This document shows, one piece after another, positions 16,145 to 24,110 of a DNA stretch of 64,000 bases. The notes beneath the pieces were generated by a model. It searched no databases. It saw nothing but the letters and a program-made list of their open reading frames with translations, and had not been told where the DNA came from. Positions within the stretch are counted from its first letter, which is position 1. Every line of letters starts with the position of its first letter. Source of the stretch: Phycisphaerales bacterium UBA1161 (lineage in GTDB: Bacteria; Planctomycetota; Phycisphaerae; Tepidisphaerales; Tepidisphaeraceae); NCBI GenBank assembly GCA_002311745.1, contig DBZL01000014.1, positions 62,001 through 126,000 on the forward strand, written 5' to 3'. A program made the position numbers and the translations under genes.

Positions 16145-16890
16145 GTAGCAACGGGAATTCTTGGCCTGGGATATTGGCGAACGATCTGGCCATCCAGCGT
16201 CGTCCCCATTTCCGTTCGCGGCGCGGCGGATTGTTTGTAGAAAAACGCCACGGCCGCCGCCTCGCAACACTCCTTCATCGAGCGCGGCCAGGCAAGATCA
16301 TGCTCCCGATAATTTGGCCCTGATTCCCCGCCGTAAATCACCCAGTCCAGACCCGTCAAATCCAGCTGATCCAACGGCCCCAGCGCCGGCTCGTAACTCA
16401 CAAATCGCACCGTCGCGGGAACTACGCGCAGATGATCAGCACGAGCGGCGTAATCGTTGCTCTCAATCGAGGTCCCCAGCCAAACGTTTGGATACCCGCT
16501 GCCCCAATCAGACGGCAGATTCGCGGCGATTCGCTCCGGCCGCTTGGTGAGCAGTTGCCAATCCAGCCCAGGTGTTCGGCGGATCAGCGCCCAAAGTCTG
16601 CCCAATTCTTGCGCGACGGTCGGATGATCTTCAAATACGTCGCACATCGAGCCGCAGAACGCGCGCCGACGATGGCGATCTTTCTGCGCCTGAGCGTTCC
16701 ATTTGAGCGGCTCGGTCCAATGTTTTTCGTCGAACGTCCTCCGCGGTTTGCCCGGCCCCCAAACGTCCCAGCCATATCGCTCCGACAGGCGTTCCGCGTA
16801 GCAGTTCTTGCATCCCGGGCTGACCTTCGTGCAGCCCCACACGATGTTAAAGGTGTGATCCGTCCACCCAATGATCGTCGCCTGGCCCAT
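16141..16890 (-). CDS. DUF5131 family protein (phage Gp37/Gp68), radical SAM-like Cys cluster
   Basis: The 249-residue product opens with the family hallmark: a WTDHTFN segment followed by Cys20, Cys27 and Cys30 (C-x6-C-x2-C, with SPGCKNCYAE). This cluster suggests an iron-sulfur site. Further conserved-looking blocks are FCGSMCDVFED, WQLLTKRPERI, NVWLGTSIE and YGGESGPN. The reaction is unknown; the family occurs in phages and mobile elements. The start lies within the end of the methyltransferase gene (44-base overlap). Confidence 0.8.
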   Translation of the reverse strand: MGQATIIGWTDHTFNIVWGCTKVSPGCKNCYAERLSERYGWDVWGPGKPRRTFDEKHWTEPLKWNAQAQKDRHRRRAFCGSMCDVFEDHPTVAQELGRLWALIRRTPGLDWQLLTKRPERIAANLPSDWGSGYPNVWLGTSIESNDYAARADHLRVVPATVRFVSYEPALGPLDQLDLTGLDWVIYGGESGPNYREHDLAWPRSMKECCEAAAVAFFYKQSAAPRTEMGTTLDGQIVRQYPRPRIPVAT

Positions 16891-17476
16891 GTGCTTTTGT
16901 CACACCACTCTGCGGTACTAGGCGCACGCCGATGTAGCGTGCATTGCCGGGACAATCCATTTGCGCCGCCTCGACGATATCTATGCCGCGATTGTAGCAC
17001 AAGGCCAGGCAATACCTTAATGAAAAATCGGTCAGCTTGCCGCAAATCGTTGGTGGAAGTCGCAATCTCGATAGCCGTAGACCCATTGCGGACAGAGCCC
17101 ATCGGTCAACTGCACCACTAAACATCGTGGCCTCGATCGTCAGAAATACGGTAACGGGCCGAACGACGTTCGGTAACATCGCCGCCCAATGCTTCCACGG
17201 GCTGCCGTATGTGTCGATATCGATCACTGTCTGAGGCCACCCTGGTTGTTGGAGGATCCGGACGGAGTCAAGCTTCAATCGCCCTTTTCTGGGTTTGATA
17301 TCCACACCCCAGTAGCCGCAATTGAATTCGGCACCCAGCACCGACCAAATTCTGCCGTCTCCTTGGCAACAATCCAATACCTCAGTGCGACCAGTGCAGT
17401 GGTACTTTCGAAGAAAATGCCGACGAAGCTCTAGCTTGGCGGCCAAGTTGGTATTGTCAGTCTTCGAGCGTTGCAC
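16847..17476 (-). CDS. SAM-dependent methyltransferase-fold protein, phage cassette
   Basis: The frame has no early ATG, and a GTG at 17476 overlapping the upstream ParB-like gene by 20 bases is the best start; it gives 209 residues. Motif I is VLDCCQGDGRIW (33-44), the acidic residue of motif II lies in WGVDIKP (56-62), and DIDTYGSPW (86-94) occupies the motif IV position. The substrate is unknown: DNA, RNA or a base intermediate. Its base composition and codon choice are visibly less GC-rich than the genes on either side, which suggests separate acquisition. Confidence 0.65.
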   Translation of the reverse strand: MQRSKTDNTNLAAKLELRRHFLRKYHCTGRTEVLDCCQGDGRIWSVLGAEFNCGYWGVDIKPRKGRLKLDSVRILQQPGWPQTVIDIDTYGSPWKHWAAMLPNVVRPVTVFLTIEATMFSGAVDRWALSAMGLRLSRLRLPPTICGKLTDFSLRYCLALCYNRGIDIVEAAQMDCPGNARYIGVRLVPQSGVTKAHGPGDDHWVDGSHL

Positions 17477-18029
17477 CGTTACTCGTCGTTTCCAAAACTA
17501 CATCAGGAATCTGCGCGATCATCTCTACTGTGGCGGCGACTTCATCGAATCTGACCGTCGGAATTCCAATGAGAACCCACGTCATAGGCGGCGGTTCCCG
17601 AACCTCGAGCTGATTAAGCGTCGCCGGACTGGATGCGTCGCTTAGCAATGCGTTCAGATCGTCGTCTGTGAACCCCAGTTCGCCTCCGTCGAAGCCGTCA
17701 CTGGTCAGGGCTGCAAGTTGGTCCGCTAGAGCGTCGATATCCCACTCTGCCAACTCCGCCGCGCGGTTATCCGCGATCGAATACGCCGTCAATTCCGTCG
17801 TCGGCAGATCCGACCGGACGATTTGCACTTCGCGCCATCCCAGCGCCTTGGCCGCCTCGAGCGTCCCGTTCCCCGCCCGCACCACGCCGCGCGAATCGAC
17901 GACGATCGGCTTTTGCTGCCCGAACCGCCGCAGGCTCGCCTTGATCGCCTCCAGGTTCCTCTCGCCATGCTTGCGCGCGTTGGCCGGATCGAGGCTGAGG
18001 GTGTCGACTAAAACGGTTTCGATAGTCAT
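17457..18029 (-). CDS. ParB-like nuclease/NTPase-fold domain protein 2
   Basis: Start at the ATG 18029, giving 190 residues; the longer open frame to 18200 lies over the neighbouring gp36-like gene. The first 105 residues are nearly the same as in the protein at 15626-16144, including the GNGTLEAAKALGW box and SIADNRAAELAEWD. The C-terminal part diverges and ends in an alpha/beta segment with TWVLIGIPTVRFDEV. It is followed by the methyltransferase gene with a 20-base overlap, mirroring the overlap of copy 1 with the ABC-GNAT gene. Confidence 0.75.
   Translation of the reverse strand: MTIETVLVDTLSLDPANARKHGERNLEAIKASLRRFGQQKPIVVDSRGVVRAGNGTLEAAKALGWREVQIVRSDLPTTELTAYSIADNRAAELAEWDIDALADQLAALTSDGFDGGELGFTDDDLNALLSDASSPATLNQLEVREPPPMTWVLIGIPTVRFDEVAATVEMIAQIPDVVLETTSNGATLED
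17690..18029 (-). repeat. Direct repeat, ParB-like copy 2
   Basis: This segment pairs with 15800-16144 in the same orientation, about 1.9 kb apart. Recombination between the two would delete the DUF5131 and methyltransferase genes and leave one ParB-like gene. Confidence 0.7.
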
Positions 18030-18037
18030 CGCGAAGA

Positions 18038-18484
18038 TCAATACCCCACCGGCGCCGTGGCCGTGGGCCAGCGGCGGGCGGCGTTGAGCTTCTGCGACGC
18101 GCGGTACCCCAGCATCTCCGCGTCCACGTCCGCCAGCAGTCGCGAGATGTGATCGCCCACGGCATCCGTGTCGCGAAGGCCGCGCGATTGGTACAGCCAC
18201 GCGCCGGCGATGATCGCCGCCCAGTGCTGCACCAGCGTTACATCCGTCCCCAGGGGGGAAAGCGGCGTGACGTAATTGCCGTAACCGGCGAACGTGCTGA
18301 TGATCTTCGCATCGGCAAAATTCAGCGCCTGTTGGATGCGCGACGCATCGGCGGTGGTCTGCGAGTTGTCCAATTGTGACCAGACGCGCACGTTTTCGAC
18401 GCCGAACTGTGACTCCACGTCCGCTTGCGAAGCGTAGCGCCCAGTGGCGGAGGTTGCGACGATCGGGGTTGCGGTGACGGCCAT
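18038..18484 (-). CDS. Phage gp36-like (DUF1320-type) protein
   Basis: The ATG at 18484 gives 148 residues. The sequence has the look of Mu gp36-type proteins: an N-terminal YASQADVESQFG segment, helices with ASRIQQALNFADAKI and a WAAIIAGAWLYQSRG helix, and an Arg-rich C-terminus. Such proteins act in head completion or head-tail joining. It lies 8 bases upstream of the ParB-like gene. Confidence 0.6.
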   Translation of the reverse strand: MAVTATPIVATSATGRYASQADVESQFGVENVRVWSQLDNSQTTADASRIQQALNFADAKIISTFAGYGNYVTPLSPLGTDVTLVQHWAAIIAGAWLYQSRGLRDTDAVGDHISRLLADVDAEMLGYRASQKLNAARRWPTATAPVGY

Positions 18485-18504
18485 GGAACTAGCCCTCGTG
18501 GAGA

Positions 18505-19362
18505 TTAGACAGTGAACGGCGCCGAGACATCCGGTCCGTCGGCCCCGATGATCGTAAACACCGCAACGTACGTGCCGGCTGATACGAATGCGGGCGCAAC
18601 CCACCGTCCATTCGGGCCTGTTGTGGCCACCGCCTGCACTCGGCTCGGATTGGCGGGCCAGTCGCCGGCTTGATAGATCAGCACGCTCGCGCCCCCGATG
18701 CCTGCACCACTCCGCTCGACGTAGCGCAGATTGTCGGTTCCACCGGTATTGTGGTTGATGGCCATTGGCCCCGAGCCGGCCGAACTACCGTAACCCGACG
18801 GCGGCGGCTGCGGCAGCGTCACCGCGCCCGCGGCGCTGATCCCGGCCACGATCCGGCTACCCTCGCAAGTCATCGTCCCTATCACCCAGCGGTCAGCCGG
18901 AGCTAGGCTTGAGCCAGCGTCGATCACAAATCTTATCTCGGTAGATTCAGCGTCCCAATCGAAAGAATATAGGCCAGCGCTAATAGAATTGCCGCTCTCA
19001 ACAACGATTGGAGGCCCGGGATTCGTGAGAAGGTTTGGGAAAAACTTGTAAGCGCTCGTGTTGTTCGTGGCAGTGGCCCAGGGCGCGACCATCGTCAGCA
19101 CGCTGGGATTGGCGTTGGTGTTGCTGGCCACGGTCCCAGAGTCGCCCGAATCAGCGCCGCCGATGATGTGCACGACCGTTCCCGCGAGGACGTTCGTTGC
19201 AAACGTTTGACCTGAAGCCAAAGTTAGAGACGATGCGCCCCCGGCGCTGGCCGTCCCTGTCGTCGGATTTAGGGACTCCAGAAGGACGAAGGTCGGAGTC
19301 AGTGCCGCAGCGCCGATGCCATTCGCCGAATCGAAGACCCTAAAAGTGCAGTTTCTAAGCAT
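18505..19362 (-). CDS. Phage virion-like protein, beta-rich, with C-terminal Ig-like segment
   Basis: The 285-residue product is Gly/Ser/Thr/Ala-rich. The N-terminal 110 residues have strands separated by TGTASAGGASSLTLASG-type segments, like phage proteins with hinge or Big-type folds. The last 70 residues resemble an Ig-like or carboxypeptidase-regulatory beta sandwich (SRVQAVATTGPNGRWVAPAF, then GTYVAVFTI). It is probably displayed on the virion with the fibre proteins encoded upstream. Confidence 0.55.
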   Translation of the reverse strand: MLRNCTFRVFDSANGIGAAALTPTFVLLESLNPTTGTASAGGASSLTLASGQTFATNVLAGTVVHIIGGADSGDSGTVASNTNANPSVLTMVAPWATATNNTSAYKFFPNLLTNPGPPIVVESGNSISAGLYSFDWDAESTEIRFVIDAGSSLAPADRWVIGTMTCEGSRIVAGISAAGAVTLPQPPPSGYGSSAGSGPMAINHNTGGTDNLRYVERSGAGIGGASVLIYQAGDWPANPSRVQAVATTGPNGRWVAPAFVSAGTYVAVFTIIGADGPDVSAPFTV

Positions 19363-19364
19363 GA

Positions 19365-20267
19365 TTATCGCGCTCCATCACCGACAACTCCCGTAAGGCT
19401 TTGTGGTGGATAGGAAGCGACCAACGGGGAATTGCTGCCGTTGGCGTCGCTCAGGCCGTTATAGCTTGCGCCCCGTCCCATCATGCTTATGGGGACACCG
19501 TCGTCGAGTGTGCATGTCGTTAAGTCGATGTTCAGCGAGCCATAGATGAAAAATCCATTATCGTAATCGAACACCGTGTTTTGCGCATTGAGACTTCCGA
19601 AGACCCACAGAGTCGCAAGGATCTGGCAGTTTTGTGCTTGCACCTTCCCCGTGATGCGCAGGTTGCCGGATATGATTTTTCCACCGTCGATGTTTATTTG
19701 GCCGGCCCCACCCAACCACCGCTGAGCCGATGCGCTGTCGTTTTCCGTCCGACCGGACCAGGTGTGCGTGAATCCAGAAGCGGGAAAGAGTTCCAGGTCG
19801 TATCCGGCGCCGCCCAGGACGTAAAGGTACGCCGTCGTTGCCGACGGCAAATTGAGATTGGAATTCGCCGCTTCACTGCCCGCATAGCAGCCAGTAATGA
19901 CAAGCCAAGATGTCGGCCCATCGACGGGGCTGACCGTGCCAGTGAAAACAATCTTGTCAGCGCTGCAGACGTTGCACCCAACCGACGGATAAGTCGATTG
20001 GCAGGTGAAAGTGTAGCTATCCACTACTGCAATCGTAAGAGCTGGGCTATGGCCCTGCCACGGATTTGCGCCGTAAAAGACGACCATGCCTCCATTGGCG
20101 AAGCCGTGGGGCACGGGACTGGTGCTGACCGTCGCCGTGCCGCCGGAGATGTTGACGCCGGTAACGGTGACGAAATGGGGAGCTTTGCCCAAACTCCAAT
20201 TGGCGTCATTGGCCCAATGGGCATCCATCGGAGAAACGCTGGTGCTTTGCCAGATGTTAGCCGCCAT
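19365..20267 (-). CDS. Phage fibre-region protein, probable beta-helix
   Basis: The 300-residue product begins with a Trp-rich segment (WQSTSVSPMDAHWANDANW) and continues with repetitive short strands rich in Asn, Gly and Ile at about 190-270, consistent with a right-handed beta-helix. It is separated by 3 bases from the larger fibre gene upstream and by 2 bases from the next gene. A tail-fibre or receptor-binding role is inferred from position and composition. GC content is lower than in the head genes. Confidence 0.55.
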   Translation of the reverse strand: MAANIWQSTSVSPMDAHWANDANWSLGKAPHFVTVTGVNISGGTATVSTSPVPHGFANGGMVVFYGANPWQGHSPALTIAVVDSYTFTCQSTYPSVGCNVCSADKIVFTGTVSPVDGPTSWLVITGCYAGSEAANSNLNLPSATTAYLYVLGGAGYDLELFPASGFTHTWSGRTENDSASAQRWLGGAGQINIDGGKIISGNLRITGKVQAQNCQILATLWVFGSLNAQNTVFDYDNGFFIYGSLNIDLTTCTLDDGVPISMMGRGASYNGLSDANGSNSPLVASYPPQSLTGVVGDGAR

Positions 20268-20270
20268 GAC

Positions 20271-22118
20271 TTATCCCCACGTCCAGGCCCGCAGGCACCA
20301 TTGGGAATTTCCTGCGGCATTGCAGGCGCGAACCTGATAGTAATAACCCTGGGTCGGCAGCACCGTGTTATCGATGTAGCCCGTTGCCGTCGCGGGCAAT
20401 GTGGCGATGATCTGCCAAATGCCGTTGGCGCCCTGCCGCTCGATCTGGATGCTCGTCGTGTTTGTCGCCGTATTTTGCCAGGACAGCCCGATTGAGCTCC
20501 ACCTCAGCGTCTTCGCTTGCAGGTTCACTGGGGCGCTGGGCGATTTCGTTGCCACAGGCGGCGCCGTAACCGTGATCATCACCGTCGCCGCGCTCGAGGT
20601 CGCCTTTCCATCCGTCGCGCTGTAGGTGAAGCTGTCGGAGCCGACAAATCCGCTGGCTGGCGAATAGGTGAATCCGCCATTGCTCGCCAAGGCGAGCGTC
20701 CCATGCGCCGGAGCGCTCGCCAGGACCGCCGCCAGGGCCAACCCGTTCGGATCGGTGTCGTTCGCCAGCACGCCCGGCGCGCTTACGGTCAGCGCCTGCC
20801 CGCTCTGCACCGAGTAGCTGTCGGCATTGGCCAGGGGCGCCTGAGTTACTGGAGGCGGGGTCGGCGTGCCGCTCAGTTCGACGCTCCATGCCGCGCCGAT
20901 GTACATGGGCATCGAACCAAGCGGCGAACCGTAGAAATCGACGGTCGGCGTCACGCCAGCGACGATCTCGCCGGTGCCCACCAACGGGCCTGCGCCGCTC
21001 GGATTCAAGTGAAAATCGCCAGCCGCCACGTTCCTATAAAGTGCGTCGACGGCAACGGAACTTCCGATGTAGATCGAATGCTTGTCCAAGCCCATCGCTT
21101 GCCAGGCGGCCAGGCTGATGTTGTTCGCGTAGCTCTGGCCAGTTGGGTCAATCCCGCTCGCCCCGAAGGCGTTGTAATCGCTGACAAGGGCGACTTGCGA
21201 CGATGGGTCGATCTCCAGGCTCATCTCCTGCGAGGACAGCACGTTGTTCAGGATCGTCGTATTGACTGCACCACTGATGGCCTGGATTGCAGCGTACCCG
21301 CTCGGACCGTTGCCGTTTTGGATGATCGTGTTGTTGACAATCTTGTCACCGCTGGACGGTCCGTTTCCGTCGATCTGGTACAGCGCGATACCATTCCGCT
21401 GGGCGTTGTAAATCAGATTGCATTGGATGATGGAATTCTGAACACCATCGAAGTTGATTGCCGCGCCGACCCCTTGAGCGTTGTTGTAGATGCGGTTTCC
21501 GCTGACCACCATGCCCTGGCTGACGCCGACACCCCCATCCGATCCATCGGCATTTATCTGAATTCCGCAGCCGCGGTTGTTGAAAACCGTGTTGCCGGAG
21601 ATCACGTCGTTCTGGCTGGAGTTGCCAACGTAAATGCCGTGCTGGACCAGCGTGTTTGAAACCGTGTTGCCGATGATCTTGGAGTTGTCCAGATGGCCGA
21701 ACAAGATGCCCCACCAGTCCGCGCCGTTCACCGTATTGTTTTCGATGAGCAACCCGCTGACGTCCGCGCCGACGTAACCCCCGCCCCAGATTCCCGCGCG
21801 CGTCGCGGTGCTGCCGTTGAGTTCGATGTCAAAGCCGTTGAGGGTAACGTAGCTGCATCCAGTGACGTCAATCTCACCGTTGCGGTCGGCTGGCGCACCG
21901 TTCACGATCGCGCCCGGCTTGGCGTTCCAAGCGATGGGGGCCGAGGCTGTGCCGCTGGCCGACTGGCTGAAGCCAGCGTAGCTTCCGGGCAGCACGCTCA
22001 CGGTATCGCCGGCTTTGGCCGCGTTTGCCGCCGCCTGGAGCGTGGCAAAATCCCCGCCCGCGCCGACGGTGTACGTGCTCAGGAGGACCCGGCGTTCGAG
22101 GTGTTCGATCAGCTTCAT
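20271..22118 (-). CDS. Large beta-helix fibre/adhesin with planctomycete LEPR-like N-terminal motif
   Basis: The 615-residue product starts with IEHLERRVLLS at residues 4-14, a close match to the LEPR-XLL type motif found at the N-terminus of exported planctomycete surface proteins. Residues about 15-400 form a right-handed beta-helix with repeated N-N-T-V/I-x-N rungs. Residues about 435-525 are a cadherin-like domain (VLANDTDPNGLAL, FTYSPASGFVGSDSFTY), and about 530-610 a fibronectin type III-like domain. It could be a tailspike or a host surface protein carried by the phage. The export motif is unusual in a phage operon. Confidence 0.75.
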   Translation of the reverse strand: MKLIEHLERRVLLSTYTVGAGGDFATLQAAANAAKAGDTVSVLPGSYAGFSQSASGTASAPIAWNAKPGAIVNGAPADRNGEIDVTGCSYVTLNGFDIELNGSTATRAGIWGGGYVGADVSGLLIENNTVNGADWWGILFGHLDNSKIIGNTVSNTLVQHGIYVGNSSQNDVISGNTVFNNRGCGIQINADGSDGGVGVSQGMVVSGNRIYNNAQGVGAAINFDGVQNSIIQCNLIYNAQRNGIALYQIDGNGPSSGDKIVNNTIIQNGNGPSGYAAIQAISGAVNTTILNNVLSSQEMSLEIDPSSQVALVSDYNAFGASGIDPTGQSYANNISLAAWQAMGLDKHSIYIGSSVAVDALYRNVAAGDFHLNPSGAGPLVGTGEIVAGVTPTVDFYGSPLGSMPMYIGAAWSVELSGTPTPPPVTQAPLANADSYSVQSGQALTVSAPGVLANDTDPNGLALAAVLASAPAHGTLALASNGGFTYSPASGFVGSDSFTYSATDGKATSSAATVMITVTAPPVATKSPSAPVNLQAKTLRWSSIGLSWQNTATNTTSIQIERQGANGIWQIIATLPATATGYIDNTVLPTQGYYYQVRACNAAGNSQWCLRAWTWG

Positions 22119-22169
22119 GGACGTTCCGTTTGAGTTGAGGGGGGACTAAAAACGCGAAGACCTCAGGAG

Positions 22170-22212
22170 TGAAACGTGAAAGAAATTCGCTCTTCACCTC
22201 TTCACGTTTTCA
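22170..22212 (-). repeat. Imperfect inverted repeat, copy 2
   Basis: TGAAACGTGAA and TTCACGTTTTC arms surround a short centre. The sequence is a near copy of that at 8577-8619 in the same orientation, and fills the gap between the two fibre genes. It could fold as a hairpin in the operon transcript. Confidence 0.6.
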
Positions 22213-23802
22213 TGCGCTTGGCGCCGCGTAACCGGCCCTGATGTAGGCGTTGAACGCCGCGGCCGTGAGCCGCGCGTCGTACGAGCCCCGCCGGTTCAGC
22301 GCCGCCGCCGCCAGAAAGCCCGCGGCGTCCGGCAAGCCCAGTGTCTTGGCATAACTGACCACAGTCCGGGCCGGGTCGGCGTACGTCGGCGTCGCGACGA
22401 CTCCCGGGGCCATGTAGCCTGGAAGATCGCAGTTGGAAAATGCCAGTGCGCCGGGCGTATCGGCGATGGTGAACGACGGACCCGTCCAGTTGTGCACGAT
22501 CAGTCCGCTGGCCGTCAGAACCGTTGGCACGTTCAGGCCCGTATCGGAATCGTGGGCGGCGACTTGAAGTGCCCAGCCATTGTTGGCGGCGTCCTGTTTG
22601 TCGAACAGGATGCAATTGGTCAGGGCCGCCGATGGGCAAGCAATCGTCTGCAGTCCCATGCCCCTGAGCTGACCCGCGATGGACAGATCAAACCCCGCGC
22701 CGCACACCGTTGCGTTTTGAATCGCTGAGCCGCTTTTTTTAGCGACAAATCCGGCAATGGGGTTGCCGACATAACAGCATCCATCGTTAAGCCCGCCGCA
22801 GCGTTGCTGGCAGCCGTGACTGGCGGCCCTGGCCAAGATGCAATTTCTGACCCGCGTTTGCGGATCGCTTGTATCCGACGCCGGCCACGTCTGCAGATAG
22901 ACATTGTGGCTGAAAATGTCCTTGGGATGAATGTTCTCCATCCAGCCGTTGTGATCCAACACGCACTGGTCGATCAGCAGATCGCGGATGTAATTGGTGT
23001 AAATGCCCCACCGTTGGCCGTAGCAATGGTCCACCGTGCATCGACGCACGATCAGCGTTTGGAAGGGTGCGGCGCCGGTTTCCTGAAATTCCAGGCCCCC
23101 CTGCATGAAGCGCACGCGGCAATCCTCGACCGAGACGTTCTGGCCGCCCGGGAGCCAATCGATCATGCGGATCGCCGCCTCGGTGGCGCTTTGCTCGGGC
23201 GATCGCTGCGCAGAGGGGTCGGCGGTTGAATCGTAGAAATCCAAACCAAAAACGACGACGTTCTGCACGGGCTGGCCGCTCTTGCCGCAGAGGCCAAAGC
23301 CGGCGGCTAGGATCGGTCGCGGCAGGCTCGCATCGCCGGTGCAGCCCACGATGAACGGCCGGGCCGGCGAGGTTCCATTGGTTTGGATGTTGTTGTTGAT
23401 CTGCGCCGCCGTGTACGTCTGGCCCCGGCGGAACAGAACGCACGGCGAAGAGTTGCTCGCCGCCAGTTGCTGCGCAGTTCTAAAGTCGCCCACGTCGCCG
23501 CTCTGGTTGCCGACGATCACCGCGTTGGCGGGAACCGGAAAATTCGTGTACCCGTCGGCATCCCGCCCAAACATGGCCAGCCATCCATCCGAGCCGTAGG
23601 GAGATGGCTGCACGACGACCTCGCAGTTGGCCAGAACGCCGCCATTGCTGCTAATCTCCACGCCGACGGGCGTGGGCGTGGTCACTGGAATCGCCGCCGT
23701 TGCCTGCGCAATCGCGGTTCCGTTCTGCCGCACGCTGATGCCCAACTGATTGGGCACACTGCTGTCCAACGCGACGTCGATAGCGGATGGGGTAGCGCTC
23801 AT
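22210..23802 (-). CDS. Phage beta-helix fibre or tailspike-like protein
   Basis: The ATG at 23802 gives 530 residues; the frame open to 23892 lies over the neighbouring gene. A short N-terminal beta domain is followed by a right-handed parallel beta-helix at about 100-460 with recurring V-x-D-C and N-C-I-L rungs, unusually rich in Cys (more than fifteen). The C-terminal 50 residues are helical. Such folds occur in tailspikes and polysaccharide lyases; no catalytic set is obvious. Confidence 0.65.
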   Translation of the reverse strand: MSATPSAIDVALDSSVPNQLGISVRQNGTAIAQATAAIPVTTPTPVGVEISSNGGVLANCEVVVQPSPYGSDGWLAMFGRDADGYTNFPVPANAVIVGNQSGDVGDFRTAQQLAASNSSPCVLFRRGQTYTAAQINNNIQTNGTSPARPFIVGCTGDASLPRPILAAGFGLCGKSGQPVQNVVVFGLDFYDSTADPSAQRSPEQSATEAAIRMIDWLPGGQNVSVEDCRVRFMQGGLEFQETGAAPFQTLIVRRCTVDHCYGQRWGIYTNYIRDLLIDQCVLDHNGWMENIHPKDIFSHNVYLQTWPASDTSDPQTRVRNCILARAASHGCQQRCGGLNDGCCYVGNPIAGFVAKKSGSAIQNATVCGAGFDLSIAGQLRGMGLQTIACPSAALTNCILFDKQDAANNGWALQVAAHDSDTGLNVPTVLTASGLIVHNWTGPSFTIADTPGALAFSNCDLPGYMAPGVVATPTYADPARTVVSYAKTLGLPDAAGFLAAAALNRRGSYDARLTAAAFNAYIRAGYAAPSA

Positions 23803-23807
23803 GGGCC

Positions 23808-24110
23808 TTAGTGGTCCTTGGGAAAATGTTGTCGAATCCAATCCAGCACCGTGCGCCACACGATGCCCGTCACCACCGCGATGGCGCTGCACACCGTCAC
23901 GATCCTCAGCTTGAATCGCTCCACCGCCCCCAGACGCTGTTCGATCTGCTCGAGGCGCTGATCCTGCCGAGCCTCGTGATGGCGCAGGGCGGACATTTCC
24001 TCCACCAGCGGCCCCAGGTTCTGACGCATTTCCGCTCGCAACGCCGCCAGCAGCGGATCCACGACGACTTTCTTCAGCCGCTGTGCTTCAAGCAGATCCA
24101 ACCGTGGCAC
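23808..24110 (-). CDS. Small coiled-coil membrane protein, phage
   Basis: The best start is a GTG at 24110, giving 100 residues. Residues about 1-65 form an amphipathic coiled coil, and about 70-88 form a single membrane helix (IVTVCSAIAVVTGIVW), followed by a short tail. It overlaps the upstream lipoprotein gene by 23 bases. A lysis-related (holin- or spanin-like) or tail-chaperone role is possible, but no family is recognised. Confidence 0.55.
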   Translation of the reverse strand: MPRLDLLEAQRLKKVVVDPLLAALRAEMRQNLGPLVEEMSALRHHEARQDQRLEQIEQRLGAVERFKLRIVTVCSAIAVVTGIVWRTVLDWIRQHFPKDH

